Counted from the stretch's first letter, positions 35,178 to 44,957 are shown. The stretch: DNA of 64,000 nt from Micromonospora inyonensis (GCF_900091415.1 NZ_FMHU01000002.1:62001-126000); one strand, 5' to 3'. Program-made: numbers and translations. Notes: generated by a model not told the origin, from the sequence alone.

Positions 35178-35334
35178 GATCCTCCCCTTCCCGGCACCGG
35201 CGGTGCGCTGGGCGACCCGCCCTGCATTCCCGCTGCCCCGGAGGCAAACCCGGGCCCGGCGTCGCCGGCCACGCGGCGCCGCCGCTCCTGCCCGCCGGCC
35301 GTCGGTCGGTGTCGCGCGACCCGCCCGGCGCGGA

Positions 35335-35814
35335 TCAGCGGCGGCGGCCGGGCGGTTCCGGGCGGTCGGCCGGCTCCGACCCGAGCGGGGTGACCGGCTG
35401 CCAGCCCAGCGGGGTGGAGAGGACCATGGTGCTGGACGGCTGGCCGTACGGGGCGAGGCGATCGATCACCGCCTCGAACTCGTCGATCGACCCGGCGGCG
35501 ACCTTGAGCATGCTGCACGCGTCTCCGGTGATCCGGTGGATCTCCAGGATCTCCGGCCAGTCGGCCACCGCCGGGTCGTGCAGGATGCACCGGGGGCCGT
35601 AGCAGGACATCCTGATCAGGGCGAGGACGCTCCGACCGGCCCGGGCGAGGTCCACGTGGGCGTGGTAACCGGTGATCACCCCCGACTCCTCCAGCCGGCG
35701 TACCCGTTCGGCCACCGCCGGCGGGGAGAGGTGGACCCGGCGGGACAGCTCACTGAACGACAGGCGCGCGTCGGCCTGCAACTCCCGCACCAGCGCCCAA
35801 TCCATGTCGTCCAC
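35335..35814 (-). CDS. Lrp/AsnC-family regulator
   Basis: 159 residues from GTG 35814 (AGGAAGG upstream). N-terminal winged helix: 'MDWALVRELQADARLSFSELSRRVHLSPPAVAERVRRLEESGVITGYHAHVDL'. C-terminal RAM (effector-binding) domain with 'HRITGDACSMLKVAAGSIDEFEAVIDRL'. It is divergent from kynA, separated by ~145 bases. Lrp regulators often control the adjacent amino-acid catabolic gene, so tryptophan or a kynurenine is the likely effector (inference). The longer in-frame upstream extension is non-coding shadow. Confidence 0.88.
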   Translation of the reverse strand: MDDMDWALVRELQADARLSFSELSRRVHLSPPAVAERVRRLEESGVITGYHAHVDLARAGRSVLALIRMSCYGPRCILHDPAVADWPEILEIHRITGDACSMLKVAAGSIDEFEAVIDRLAPYGQPSSTMVLSTPLGWQPVTPLGSEPADRPEPPGRRR

Positions 35815-35958
35815 GCTCGACCTTCCTTTCCTGAAGTCAGGTAACCATTTCACCTTCGCGCCGAGAGGTGAGGACGGGCAAGGACCATCGTTCCGGCATT
35901 CCATCCGGCGTCGCGACCGCGAGATCATGAGGTCATCGGCTCACGGAGGGAGACACAG

Positions 35959-36861
35959 GTGGACACGACGGACCTGCGGGCGCCCACCCTGACCGCGACG
36001 GTTCGCCCGGTGACGCCGCGGCAGCGCGCGGTACGGGCGGCCCGCAACGGGGGCGGCCCGACGCTGGAGTTCGCCGAGCGGGTGCCGTACGACGCGTACG
36101 TGCACGCCAGCACGCTGCACACGCTGCAACAGCCGCTCAGCGGTGACCCAGGTGAGATGTCCTTCCTGATGGTCAGCCAGATCATGGAGCTGTACTTCGG
36201 GTTGACCTGCCACGAGCTGCGGGAGGCCCAGCGGCTGCTCCGCGCCGACCGGATCTTCGACGCGCTGGCCCCGCTGCGTCGTACCGCCCTGCACCTGGAG
36301 GGCCTCAACGCGGCCTGGCAGAGCCTGCGCTGGATGACGCCGGCCGACTTCAACCGGTTCCGCGACCTGCTCGGCGAGGGCTCCGGATTCCAGTCGGCGA
36401 AGTACCGGGAGCTGGAGTTCCTGCTCGGGCTCCGCGACCCGGCGCTGATCCGTCCGTTCCGGCGGCAGACCGAGGTGTACGCGCAGCTGCGCGCCGTCCT
36501 CGACGCGCCGAGCGTGTGGGACGACGTGATCGCCCTGCTCGCCCGACACGGCTTCGACCTCCTGACCGACCTGCTCGACCGGGACGTGGCCGTCGAACAC
36601 GAGTCGCACCCGCTGGTCGAGTCGGCCTGGGTGCACGTCTACGGCGACGCCGGCCCCGACAACCACCTCCGGATGCTCGGGGAGGCGCTCACCACGGTCA
36701 GCGAGGAGTTCGGCGACTGGCGGTACCAGCACCTCAAGGCGGTGCAGCGGGCGATGGGCGCCAAGGTGGGCAGCGGCGGCTCGGCCGGGCTGTCCTGGCT
36801 GCGCCGCAGCATGGAACGGGTGGTCTTCCCGGAACTCTGGTCGGCCCGCACCGCCATGTGA
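35959..36861 (+). CDS. kynA: Tryptophan 2,3-dioxygenase
   Basis: 300 residues from GTG 35959 (GGAGGGAG upstream). All-helical haem dioxygenase opening tryptophan to N-formylkynurenine. Family segments: 'VPYDAYVHASTLHTLQQPLS', 'GEMSFLMVSQIMELYFGLTCHEL', 'FRDLLGEGSGFQSAKYRELEFLLG', and the C-terminal 'YQHLKAVQRAMGAKVGSGGSAGLSWL' with the proximal haem His. The residue at the usual distal His position is Ser (in 'MVSQIMEL'); actinobacterial enzymes commonly deviate here, so this is not by itself damage. It is divergent from an Lrp regulator and not followed by kynU or kynB. Confidence 0.9.
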   Translation: MDTTDLRAPTLTATVRPVTPRQRAVRAARNGGGPTLEFAERVPYDAYVHASTLHTLQQPLSGDPGEMSFLMVSQIMELYFGLTCHELREAQRLLRADRIFDALAPLRRTALHLEGLNAAWQSLRWMTPADFNRFRDLLGEGSGFQSAKYRELEFLLGLRDPALIRPFRRQTEVYAQLRAVLDAPSVWDDVIALLARHGFDLLTDLLDRDVAVEHESHPLVESAWVHVYGDAGPDNHLRMLGEALTTVSEEFGDWRYQHLKAVQRAMGAKVGSGGSAGLSWLRRSMERVVFPELWSARTAM

Positions 36862-36965
36862 GCGCCCCGGCCTCACCCGCGTCCAAGCCGGACGTCCGAC
36901 CACCGGCCAGGCGGCGGGCGCGTGCCGCGGTCGACGTGGGCCGGCGGGCGGGGGAGGATGGCGGC

Positions 36966-38432
36966 ATGGCCGAGCCACACGACCTGGACGCGTTGGGGCA
37001 GGCCGCGGCCGTCGCCCGGGGTGAGCTCTCCAGCGTCGAGCTGGTCGCGCACCACCTCGCCCGGGTGGACGCGCTGGGCGACACCGTCGGGGCGTTCGTC
37101 ACCGTCACTCCCGAACAGGCCCGCCGGGCGGCCCGTGCCGCCGACGCGGTGCCGGCCGCCGAGCGGGGGCCGTTGCACGGGGTGCCGACGGCGGTGAAGG
37201 ATCTGACCCTCACCGCCGGGGTGCGAACCACGTTCGGCTCGGCCGCCTTCGCCGACCACGTCCCGACCGTCGACGCCGACGTGGTGCGACACCTGCGGGA
37301 CGCGGGGCTGGTCAGCCTCGGCAAGACCACCACCTCGGAACTGGGCTGCTCGCTCTACTCCGAGGGCCTGGTCGCGCCGCCGGCCCGCAACCCGTGGGAC
37401 CTGGCGTACACGGCGGGCGGGTCGAGCGGCGGCGCGGCGGCGGCGGTCGCGGCCGGCCTGGTGCCGGTCGCCCAGGGTTCCGACGGGGGCGGCTCGGTGC
37501 GCATCCCGGCCGCCCTGTGCGGGCTGGTCGGCCTCAAGCCGAGCCGAGGGTTGGTCTCCGGTGGCCCGCTCGGCTCCGGCGCGTTCGGCCTGCCCACCAA
37601 CGGCCCGATCGGCCGGACCGTGGCCGACGTCGCCGCGCTGCTGGACGTCCTGGCCGTCCCGGTGCCGGGGGAGCCCTACCTGCCACCCCCGCCGCCACCC
37701 GGCGGTCACCTGGCGGCGGCACGTCGGGCCACGCCCGGCCGGCTGCGGGTGGGACGGTTCACCCGCCCGATGCTCGTCGACGAGCCGATCCACCCGGACT
37801 GTGTGGCCGCCGTCGACCGGGCCGCCGCGCTGCTCGCCGGGGCCGGGCACGAGGTGGTCGAGGTGGAGCCGCCGCTCGGTCCGGAGTCGTGGCCACTGTT
37901 CGAGACCGTGTGGTACGTCCTGGCGCTCGCCCCGGTGCCGCCGGAGCGGGAGTCCGACCTGCTGCCGCTGACCCGGTTCCTCCGCGAGCGGGGCGTGCGG
38001 GTGAGCGCCGCCGCCCTGACCGGCACCCTGGCCGAACTCCAGGCCCTGGTCCGCCTCGGTGCCCGCCGGACCGCCGGGGTCGACCTGCTGCTCTGCCCGA
38101 CCCTGGCCGCCCCGCAGGCCCCGGTCGGCTGGTTTCACTCCGGCGTCGACCCGGCGGAGGACTTCGACCGGCAGCGGCGGTTCTCGCCGTTCTGCGCGGT
38201 TTTCAACCTGACCGGCCAGCCATCCGTCTCGCTGCCGGTCGGCCGGACCGCCGGGGGTCTCCCGGTGGGCGTCCTGCTGACCGGTCGGTACGGCGACGAC
38301 GCCCGGCTGTTGGCCACTGCCGCCGAGGTCGAACAGGCCGACGGCGGGTGGGATCATCGCCACCCCGCGATATGGCGGGCGGTCGGCTCCGCTAACGTGA
38401 ACAGCAACGGGGTCGGAGGGGCGACACCATGA
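36966..38432 (+). CDS. Amidase-signature hydrolase
   Basis: 488 residues from ATG 36966 (GGGGGAGG upstream). Amidase signature fold with the Ser-cisSer-Lys triad: Lys in 'AVKDLTLTAGV', cis-Ser in 'GGSSGGAAAAVAAGLVPVAQGSDGGGS' and the nucleophile Ser in 'GSDGGGSVRIPAALCGLVGLKP'. It probably hydrolyses a carboxamide such as a urea, nicotinamide or acylated amine. It is not the GatA subunit of Glu-tRNA amidotransferase, since no gatB/gatC is nearby. The 105-base gap to kynA leaves open a shared transcript. Confidence 0.88.
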   Translation: MAEPHDLDALGQAAAVARGELSSVELVAHHLARVDALGDTVGAFVTVTPEQARRAARAADAVPAAERGPLHGVPTAVKDLTLTAGVRTTFGSAAFADHVPTVDADVVRHLRDAGLVSLGKTTTSELGCSLYSEGLVAPPARNPWDLAYTAGGSSGGAAAAVAAGLVPVAQGSDGGGSVRIPAALCGLVGLKPSRGLVSGGPLGSGAFGLPTNGPIGRTVADVAALLDVLAVPVPGEPYLPPPPPPGGHLAAARRATPGRLRVGRFTRPMLVDEPIHPDCVAAVDRAAALLAGAGHEVVEVEPPLGPESWPLFETVWYVLALAPVPPERESDLLPLTRFLRERGVRVSAAALTGTLAELQALVRLGARRTAGVDLLLCPTLAAPQAPVGWFHSGVDPAEDFDRQRRFSPFCAVFNLTGQPSVSLPVGRTAGGLPVGVLLTGRYGDDARLLATAAEVEQADGGWDHRHPAIWRAVGSANVNSNGVGGATP

Positions 38433-38486
38433 CGCCCGATCCGGCCCGGTGGATCCGGTCTCTCTTTCCGCCTGGGGGCGTTGGGA

Positions 38487-38792
38487 TTGTCTGTTACCGA
38501 GACGTTGGTGGTCTTCGTCGGCATCCCGGCGGCGGCGACGCTGGTGATCGCCGGGTTGGCCCTCGCCAGTGGCGGTCGTGGCGGCCGTGGTGGTGCCAAG
38601 CGCTACCGGCCGGGCCGACCCTTCGACTTCACGCCGGTCTGGTTCCTCGCCCGGCCGGAGCAGCTGGCCGACTCGGCCGGCACGGCGCTGGCCGCGGGCG
38701 CGCAGGCCCCGGCGTTGAGCAGCCGTAAGCAGGAGCAGGCCGGCATCGAGGCGCCGGCCGGGGCAACCGGAGGCGCAAGTGACCGTTGGTGA
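38487..38792 (+). CDS. Small single-pass membrane protein
   Basis: About 101 residues from TTG 38487 (GGGGG 8 bases upstream; TTG 38481 is two codons earlier). One N-terminal membrane helix ('TLVVFVGIPAAATLVIAGLALASGG'), a Gly/Arg-rich stop-transfer segment and a soluble tail ('KRYRPGRPFDFTPVWFLARPEQLADSA'). I recognise only that this protein often precedes DUF5130 genes in actinobacteria. It overlaps the next gene by 14 bases, so the pair is translationally coupled. Function unknown. Confidence 0.65.
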   Translation: MSVTETLVVFVGIPAAATLVIAGLALASGGRGGRGGAKRYRPGRPFDFTPVWFLARPEQLADSAGTALAAGAQAPALSSRKQEQAGIEAPAGATGGASDRW

Positions 38793-39186
38793 GAAGCAGA
38801 TCGAGGCGGGCACCCCGCCCGAGGTGCTGGACGGCCCCTTCAGCACCCGGCAGCTGCTCCGCATCGACGAGGCGCTGCGCCTGGCCGACCAGGGCACCGG
38901 GCTGGTCTTCTCGGTCTTCGTCGGCGCTCTCGACGAGCCGGCCCGCGAGCACGCCGAGCGGCTGCACCGGCAGCTCGCCGAGCCGGAGCGTTCGGTCCTG
39001 ATCGCCGTGTCGCCCAACCAGCGTCGGCTGGAGATCGTCACCGGCAAGCAGGCCCGCAAGCGCATCCCGGACACGTACGCCAAGCTCGCCGCGCTCTCCA
39101 TGGTCGCGGCCTTCGGCGGCGGTGACCTGGCCGGCGGGATCATCAACGGGCTCGACCAGCTCGCCACCCACGCCGGCAAGGGCTGA
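38779..39186 (+). CDS. DUF5130-family protein
   Basis: 135 residues from GTG 38779. One globular domain with 'LLRIDEALRLADQGTGLVFSVFVGALDEPAREHAERLH' and 'ITGKQARKRIPDTYAKLAALSMVAAFGGGDLAGGIINGLDQL', characteristic of the DUF5130 group, which resembles the TPM domain. A weakly hydrophobic C-terminal helix may touch the membrane. The role is unknown; coupling to the small membrane protein suggests the two work together. Confidence 0.8.
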   Translation: MTVGEKQIEAGTPPEVLDGPFSTRQLLRIDEALRLADQGTGLVFSVFVGALDEPAREHAERLHRQLAEPERSVLIAVSPNQRRLEIVTGKQARKRIPDTYAKLAALSMVAAFGGGDLAGGIINGLDQLATHAGKG

Positions 39187-39202
39187 TCCACCTTCGACAC
39201 GA

Positions 39203-39238
39203 CGACACCCGGTCCGCCGCTCGGCGGGCCGGGTGTCG
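39203..39238. terminator. Strong bidirectional terminator
   Basis: CGACACCCGGTCCGCCG (39203-39219) pairs with CGGCGGGCCGGGTGTCG (39222-39238) with one T-G wobble and a 2-base loop, between the convergent DUF5130 and Uma2 genes. Confidence 0.75.
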
Positions 39239-39258
39239 GTGTCTGCGGGTGTGCTGAC

Positions 39259-39819
39259 TCAGCGGGGCCAGGCGGCCGGGGTGAGGGTCATCGGCCACGG
39301 CTCGGTCACCGTCACCGGGTCGTCCGGCCCGACCGTGCCGACCAGCCGGTAGTGGTCTCCCTTGGCCAGTTCGTACCGGTGGACCACTGGGCCGAAGTCG
39401 CCCCGTTCCACCCGCCAGTAGGCGGGGATGCCGGCCTCGGCGTAGAGAGCGGGCTTGGTGAACCGGTCGTGCCGCCGGCTGCTCGGCGACTCCACCTCGA
39501 CGACGAGCGCGACATCGGCCGGCTCGGCCCACATGCCGTCCGCAGGCACGCCGGGTCGGAGCACCGTCACGTCCGGGATCAGGTTGCCGCCGGGGACGCG
39601 TACCCCGATCTCCCGGATCACCCGCCACCCGTCCGGCGCGGCCTGTCGCAACGCCATCCGGATGTCGTCCGCCAGCTCGTGGTGCGCGTATCCGGCCGGT
39701 GGGGTCACGTGCAGGCTCCCGTCGACGATCTCGTAGCGGTTTCCGTCCTCCGGCAGGTCGCGCAGGTCCTCCTCGCGCCAGGCCCGCGCGGGCGGTCGCC
39801 ACTCGGTCGGCTGTGCCAT
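39259..39819 (-). CDS. Uma2-family nuclease-like protein
   Basis: 186 residues from ATG 39819 (GGAGG 7 bases upstream). DUF820/Uma2 domain of the PD-(D/E)xK superfamily: 'YEIVDGSLHVTPPAGYAHHELADDIRMAL', 'NLIPDVTVLRP', and the acidic core 'VALVVEVESPSSRRHDRFTKPALYAEAGIPAYW' with the D/E residues in 'PDV' and 'EVES' and a Lys further on. These proteins are very common in actinobacteria and mostly uncharacterised; some are linked to DNA metabolism. The long upstream in-frame extension is antisense to pepN and is excluded. Confidence 0.85.
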   Translation of the reverse strand: MAQPTEWRPPARAWREEDLRDLPEDGNRYEIVDGSLHVTPPAGYAHHELADDIRMALRQAAPDGWRVIREIGVRVPGGNLIPDVTVLRPGVPADGMWAEPADVALVVEVESPSSRRHDRFTKPALYAEAGIPAYWRVERGDFGPVVHRYELAKGDHYRLVGTVGPDDPVTVTEPWPMTLTPAAWPR

Positions 39820-39896
39820 CACGTCCACCTCCGTCGGTAACCGTAACGGGCCGGGGCGGGCACGGGTTACCCCGCGCCCGCCCCGGTCGGTGTCCG

Positions 39897-42455
39897 TCAG
39901 GCGCTCCGGGCGTCCCTCGCCCGGGCCTTCAGGGCCCGGACCACGCCGTCGCGCCCCTCGGCCACCAGGCGGCGCAGCGGCGCCGGGTGACCCTCGCCGG
40001 CCAGCCAGGCGTCGGTCGCGGCCACCGTGTCCTCCGAGACCAGGTACGCCGGGTACGCCAGCTGGGTGAACTCCTGTGCCGGCTCGCTGTCCCGGTTGGC
40101 CCAGACCTGCGCCACGGTGGCGAAGTACCGCTCCCGGTAGACCTCGGTCAGCTCCACCTGGGCCGGGTGCGCGAAGCCCTGCAACAGCGCCCGGTTGCGC
40201 CAGTTCGGCAGTGCCTCCGTGCCGGTGAGCTGGGCCCAGACCACGGCCTTGTTCTCCGGCGTTGGCACCAGCGCGTGCGCGTACGCCGCTTCGCGCTCGC
40301 CGCTGGCGGTCTTGTCCCGCTCCAGTTCGGCCTCGATCTCGGCGGCACCGGCGCGGTCGTTGGCGACCAGCGCCTGGAGCAGCGTCCAGCGCAGCTCGGT
40401 GTCGACGGTGAGCCCGGTCGGCACGTTCGACCCGTCCAGCCAGCCGCGCAGGGTGGCCAGGTCCTCGGCGGAACGGGCCGCCGAGGCGAACGACCGCGCC
40501 CAGGCGAGCTGGAAGCCGCTGCCCGGCTCGGCGGCCTGCATCGCCGCCTTCGCGGTACGCGCCAGCTCGGCCCAGCCGGTGGGGGCCCAGGCCGGGTCGG
40601 CGTAGAAGGTCAGCGTGCTGACCGCCTGGCGCAGCGTCGCGGTGACCAGGGTGATGTCCGCCTCGGCGGGCAGCCCGGCGAGCACCAGTGCCACGTAGTC
40701 GCGGGCGGCGAGTTCCGCGTCCCGGACCATGTCCCACGCGGCGGTCCAGCACAGGGCCCGGGCCAGCGACGACTCGAATCCGGCGATGTGCTGCACCACG
40801 GTGGACATGGACCGCTCGTCGAGGCGCAGCTTGGTGTAGCTGAGGTCGTCGTCGTTGAGCAGCAGCACGTCGGCGGCGGGCTTGCCGTGCAGCGCGGTCA
40901 GCTCGGTGCGCTCGCCGGTCACGTCGACCTCGATCCGCTCCCGGCGCACCAGCCGGCCGTCGGTCAGGTCGTAGAGGCCCACCCCGATCCGGTGCGTACG
41001 CAGCGTCGGGTGCTCGGCCGGGGCGTCCTGGCGTACCACCACCCGCTCGTAGTTGCCGGCAGCGTCGATGCCCACCTCGGGGCGGAGCGTGTTGACCTGG
41101 GCGGTCTCCAGCCACTGCGCGGCGAACTTGCGCAGTTCGCGCCCGGAGGCCGCCTCCAGCTCGGAGAGCAGGTCGTCGAAGGTGGCGTTGCCCCAGGCGT
41201 GCTTGCCGAAGTAGCTGCGCAGGCCGGCCAGGAACGGCTCCATCCCGACGTACGCGACCAGCTGCTTGAGCACGCTGGCGCCCTTGGCGTACGTGATGCC
41301 GTCGAAGTTGACCTCGACCGCCTCCAGGTCCGGCATCTCGCAGTAGACCGGGTGGGTGGAGGAGAGCTGGTCCTGCCGGTAGCCCCAGTTCTTGCGGACG
41401 GAGAGGAAGGTCGTCCAGGCGTCGGTGAACCGGGTGGCGTGGGTGTTGCACCAGTGGCTGGCCCACTCGGCGAACGACTCGTTCAGCCACAGGTCGTTCC
41501 ACCAGCGCATGGTGACCAGGTCACCGAACCACATGTGCGCCATCTCGTGCAGGATCGTGTTGGCGCGCTGCTCGTACTCGTAGTCGGTGACCTGGGACCG
41601 GAAGATGTAGTGCGACTCGGCGTGCGTGACGCAGCCGAAGTTCTCCATCGCCCCGGCGTTGAAGTCGGGGACCCAGAGCTGGTCGTACTTCGGCAGCGGG
41701 TACCGCACACCGAACTGCTCGTGGAAGAAGTCGAAGCCCTGCTTGGTGATCAGGAACAGGTCGTCGGAGTCGAGGTACCGGGCCATCGACGCCCGGACGA
41801 AGAGGCCCAGGTCGATGCCGTCGTGGCTGTCCCGCACCTCGTGGTACGGCCCGGCGCAGAGCGCGGTGATGTAGGTGCTCATCCGCGCCGACTCGGCGAA
41901 GTGGACGGTCTTGCAGCCCTCGGCGGCCGGCTCCTGGCGCTCGACCGGCATGTTGGACACCACCCGCCAGTGCTCCGGGACGGTGGCGTGCCAGGTGTAG
42001 ACGCTCTTCAGGTCGGGCTGGTCGAAGCAGGCGAAGACGCGCTGCGCGTCGGCCGTCTCGAACTGGCTGTAGAGGTACGTCTCACCGTCCACCGGGTCGA
42101 CCGTGCGGTGCAGGCCCTGCCCGCTCGTCGAGTACGCGAAGTCGGCGTCGACCACGAGGGTGTTCTCGGCGGCCAAGCCCGGCAGCACCAGCCCTTTCTC
42201 CGCCGACCAGTCGCCGGTGTCCAGCGGCGTGCCGTTGAGCGTCGCCGACCGCACCGACTCGGCCGCCACCTCGATGAAGGTGCGCGCACCCGGCTCGCTG
42301 CACCGGAAGCGGACCTCGGTCACCGAGTTGAACGTGTGGCCGTCGGCCGGCTGGACCGCCGACGACAGGTCCAGCCTGATGTCGTACCCGGTCACGTCGA
42401 GCAGGCGGGCCCGTTCGGTCGCCTCCACCTGCGTCAGGTTGCGCACTCCCGGCAC
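39897..42455 (-). CDS. pepN: Aminopeptidase N (M1 metallopeptidase)
   Basis: 852 residues from GTG 42455 (GGAGA upstream). M1 gluzincin: the exopeptidase motif 'GAMEN' and the zinc site '[29 protein letters not shown]' (His303, His307 and a downstream Glu, with Glu304 catalytic). The N-terminal β-sandwich, catalytic domain and C-terminal helical superstructure account for the length. It removes N-terminal residues from peptides in the cytoplasm during protein turnover. It sits alone between Uma2 and the divergent DsbA-like gene. Confidence 0.95.
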   Translation of the reverse strand: MPGVRNLTQVEATERARLLDVTGYDIRLDLSSAVQPADGHTFNSVTEVRFRCSEPGARTFIEVAAESVRSATLNGTPLDTGDWSAEKGLVLPGLAAENTLVVDADFAYSTSGQGLHRTVDPVDGETYLYSQFETADAQRVFACFDQPDLKSVYTWHATVPEHWRVVSNMPVERQEPAAEGCKTVHFAESARMSTYITALCAGPYHEVRDSHDGIDLGLFVRASMARYLDSDDLFLITKQGFDFFHEQFGVRYPLPKYDQLWVPDFNAGAMENFGCVTHAESHYIFRSQVTDYEYEQRANTILHEMAHMWFGDLVTMRWWNDLWLNESFAEWASHWCNTHATRFTDAWTTFLSVRKNWGYRQDQLSSTHPVYCEMPDLEAVEVNFDGITYAKGASVLKQLVAYVGMEPFLAGLRSYFGKHAWGNATFDDLLSELEAASGRELRKFAAQWLETAQVNTLRPEVGIDAAGNYERVVVRQDAPAEHPTLRTHRIGVGLYDLTDGRLVRRERIEVDVTGERTELTALHGKPAADVLLLNDDDLSYTKLRLDERSMSTVVQHIAGFESSLARALCWTAAWDMVRDAELAARDYVALVLAGLPAEADITLVTATLRQAVSTLTFYADPAWAPTGWAELARTAKAAMQAAEPGSGFQLAWARSFASAARSAEDLATLRGWLDGSNVPTGLTVDTELRWTLLQALVANDRAGAAEIEAELERDKTASGEREAAYAHALVPTPENKAVVWAQLTGTEALPNWRNRALLQGFAHPAQVELTEVYRERYFATVAQVWANRDSEPAQEFTQLAYPAYLVSEDTVAATDAWLAGEGHPAPLRRLVAEGRDGVVRALKARARDARSA

Positions 42456-42685
42456 TGTTTGTCTCCATCCCACGGTCAACGGCGTCCCTGCCAGCTTGCC
42501 GGCCCGGTGGCCGGACCGACAGCGGATTCGAGTCTTCCATGCAGGCGCCCCGAAACGGCGTGCGAGGTTGTCGCCGCCGGTGGTCGAGGTCACCGTGGAA
42601 TGCGGTGCCGGGCGACGGCGCGGAGGACGAAGATCGAGGAAGGTGCCGCGCCGTCGGCGCGGCCGGCTTCGCGAAGGGAATCACC

Positions 42686-43306
42686 GTGGCCGAACGCGTC
42701 ACCGTCGACATGTGGTTCGACCCGACCTGCCCGTGGGCGTGGATCACCTCCCGCTGGCTGCTGGAGGTCGAGCAGGTCCGTCCGCTGGACGTCCGCTTCC
42801 ACGTGATGAGCCTGTCGGTCCTCAACGAGGGACGGGAGCTGCCCGAGCGGTACCAGGAGCTGATGCGGGCCGCCTGGGGCCCGGTCCGGGTCTGCATCGC
42901 CGCCGAACAGCGGTACGGCACGGATGTGCTCCGGAAGCTCTACACCGCACTGGGCACCCGGATCCACCTCGGTGGGGAGCGCAGCCCGGACACCATCGCC
43001 GCGGCGCTGGCCGACGCGGGGCTGGACCCGGCGCTGGCGGCGGCGGCCACCAGCACGGACTACGACGACGCGCTGCGGGCCAGCCACCACGCCGGCATGG
43101 ACCCGGTCGGCCAGGACGTCGGCACCCCGGTGATCCACGCTCCCGGCCCGGACGGCCGGCAGGTCGCCTTCTTCGGCCCGGTGATCACCCCCGCGCCGAA
43201 GGGTGAGGCGGCCGGACGGCTCTGGGACGGTGTCCTCCTGGTCGCCGGCACTCCCGGCTTCTTCGAGCTGAAGCGCTCCCGGGACGTCGAGCCCAGCTTC
43301 GAGTGA
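42686..43306 (+). CDS. DsbA-like mycothiol-dependent reductase (Rv2466c type)
   Basis: 206 residues from GTG 42686 (AAGGGA upstream). Thioredoxin-fold DsbA/FrnE protein with strong likeness to Rv2466c of M. tuberculosis: '[40 protein letters not shown]', '[19 protein letters not shown]' and '[20 protein letters not shown]'. Rv2466c uses C19-P-W-C22; here the pair is C15-P-W-A18, so only the nucleophilic Cys remains. That fits a monothiol mechanism with mycothiol as the resolving thiol. It is divergent from pepN. Confidence 0.85.
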   Translation: MAERVTVDMWFDPTCPWAWITSRWLLEVEQVRPLDVRFHVMSLSVLNEGRELPERYQELMRAAWGPVRVCIAAEQRYGTDVLRKLYTALGTRIHLGGERSPDTIAAALADAGLDPALAAAATSTDYDDALRASHHAGMDPVGQDVGTPVIHAPGPDGRQVAFFGPVITPAPKGEAAGRLWDGVLLVAGTPGFFELKRSRDVEPSFE

Positions 43307-43314
43307 CCGGGGCG

Positions 43315-43353
43315 GGGCCCGGCCGTCGCCTGTCGAGGGGGACGGCCGGGCCC
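43315..43353 (+). terminator. Hairpin after DsbA-like gene
   Basis: GGGCCCGGCCGTC (43315-43327) pairs perfectly with GACGGCCGGGCCC (43341-43353) over a 13-base loop, 8 bases after the DsbA-like stop codon. Confidence 0.7.
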
Positions 43354-43477
43354 TCGCCGGCCGCACCCGGTGTCCGTTCGCCGGCCACCTCCCGTCACCG
43401 GCCATCGGGGTGGTCGTTGCATTCGGTGTCGCTCCCGCCGGTCCGTTCCGGACCGCGCCCGACCCGGAGGAATCCCG

Positions 43478-43708
43478 ATGGCGAACCACCGCCGCGTGTC
43501 CACCCGTGAGGCCGCCCGCCGGCCCGTCGCCGAGCCGGCCGGTGAGTCGTACTGGTCGGTGGACGCCGGTGCCTGGTCGTCGGTGCGGCCGGGCCTGCCC
43601 GCGCACCTGGTGGACCTGCTGGCCCCACCGATCGTGGTCGGGGTGGCGCGGGCTCCCGGCCGGTCGGGCCGCTTCGGCGGAGGAGTCCCGCGCTCGGGGC
43701 CGCGGTGA
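43478..43708 (+). CDS. Small basic protein of unknown function
   Basis: 76 residues from ATG 43478 with an excellent ribosome site (GGAGG at 43466-43470, 7 bases away). The N-terminus is Arg-rich ('NHRRVSTREAARRPV'), then 'SYWSVDAGAWSSVRPGLPAHLVDLLAPPIVVG', then a Gly/Arg tail. No domain is recognised. The good Shine-Dalgarno sequence and consistent codon use are the support. It lies between the DsbA-like terminator and the DUF1015 gene. Confidence 0.55.
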   Translation: MANHRRVSTREAARRPVAEPAGESYWSVDAGAWSSVRPGLPAHLVDLLAPPIVVGVARAPGRSGRFGGGVPRSGPR

Positions 43709-43754
43709 CAGGGGGCCCTCTTTTCACCTGGTGGACCCGGTAGCGTCAACGCAC

Positions 43755-44957
43755 ATGACGGTCGTGCATCCGATCGCCCGGGCCTGGATCACCACTGGCG
43801 GCACCGGCGCGCAGAACTACGACGAGTTCGCCGACGACGCGGAGATTACCGCGATCATCGAGGCGAATCCGCACAGTGCCCTGGGCATCGAGATGCCCCA
43901 CCGGGCGCCGGAGAGCTTGGGCAGGTCGTTCCTCGACGCCCTCCCCGACGCGGTGGCGCGGCTCGCCGAGGCGAAGGCCGACGGCAGCTACACCCCCGCC
44001 GAGCAGGTGGTCGTCCTCTACCGGATCAGCGCGGCCGGGGAGGAACCCGCGTACGGGATCTTCGCGATGGTCGACACCGACCAGATCTCCACGAGCCGCG
44101 ACGAGCCGGGTCTGGTGATCCGGAACGAGGACGTCTTCATCGCCAAGGTGCGGGAGCGGGTCGCGCTGGCCGAGACGCTCGGGCACCTGCTGTCGCCGGT
44201 GCTGCTGCTCCAGACCGGCACGGGCGAGGAACTGCACGCCCGGCTTGCCGCCGCCACCGAGGCGGCCGGCCCGCCCGCCGCCACCGACACCGACCAGGCC
44301 GGGCGCACCCACGCGATCTGGCTGGTCGGGCCGGGCCCGGAGCAGGACGAGCTGACCGCGCTGGCCGGCGGCGGTGAACTCGTCGTCGCGGACGGCAACC
44401 ACCGCAGCCTGGCCGCCCAGACCGGTGGCCTGCCGCGTTTCCTGGCCGTGGTCACCACGCCCCGGTCGGTGGCGATCCAGCCCTACAACCGGCTGGTCAG
44501 CGAGCTGACCAGCCGCCCGGAGGAGCTGCTCGACCGGCTCCGTGCGGCCGGCGCGGAGATCCGCCCGATCGACGGCCCGGTGGAGGTCCCGGCGGCCGGC
44601 GGCACCGTGCACCTCCGCCTCGCCGACCGGGGGTACGCGGTCACCCTGCCCCACGACGGGCCGGCCGGACGGTTGGAGAACCTGGACCACGCCCTGGTCG
44701 AGCGGCTGTTGCTGCGGGACGCCCTCGGGCTCGACCCGGGCGACAAGCGGATCACCTACGTCGGCGGCGACTACCCGGCGAGCTGGCTGACCGGCGAGGT
44801 GGACGCGGGCCGTGCCGAACTGGCCGTCCTGATCGCGCCGGTGACCGTGGACGACTTCGTGGCGGTCAACCTGGCCCGGGAGAAGATGCCCCGCAAGAGC
44901 ACCTGGTTCACCCCGAAGGCGCGGGGCGGCCTGGTGGTGGCGGAGCTGTCCCGCTGA
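43755..44957 (+). CDS. DUF1015-family protein
   Basis: 400 residues from ATG 43755. DUF1015 proteins resemble the aspartate/glutamate-binding or SpoIIE-like fold and carry a conserved 'VADGNHRSLAAQ' motif, present here, plus 'LVIRNEDVFIAKVRERV' and 'YNRLVSEL'. The C-terminus 'VNLAREKMPRKSTWFTPKARGGLV' resembles the family end 'MPRKSTWFEPK'. Function of the family is not settled, though a catalytic His in D-G-N-H is likely. TAGCGT at 43741-43746 could be a -10 element with a leaderless start. Confidence 0.82.
   Translation: MTVVHPIARAWITTGGTGAQNYDEFADDAEITAIIEANPHSALGIEMPHRAPESLGRSFLDALPDAVARLAEAKADGSYTPAEQVVVLYRISAAGEEPAYGIFAMVDTDQISTSRDEPGLVIRNEDVFIAKVRERVALAETLGHLLSPVLLLQTGTGEELHARLAAATEAAGPPAATDTDQAGRTHAIWLVGPGPEQDELTALAGGGELVVADGNHRSLAAQTGGLPRFLAVVTTPRSVAIQPYNRLVSELTSRPEELLDRLRAAGAEIRPIDGPVEVPAAGGTVHLRLADRGYAVTLPHDGPAGRLENLDHALVERLLLRDALGLDPGDKRITYVGGDYPASWLTGEVDAGRAELAVLIAPVTVDDFVAVNLAREKMPRKSTWFTPKARGGLVVAELSR

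Noticed and set aside
35959..36861. Loss of the distal histidine in tryptophan dioxygenase as a sign of inactivity
   Set aside because: Actinobacterial homologues also differ at this position and the haem-ligating His and GxGGS-type segment are kept, so it is not evidence of a dead enzyme.
39699..42806. Plus-strand long open frame opposite pepN
   Set aside because: Antisense shadow; pepN has clear metalloprotease motifs in the other strand.
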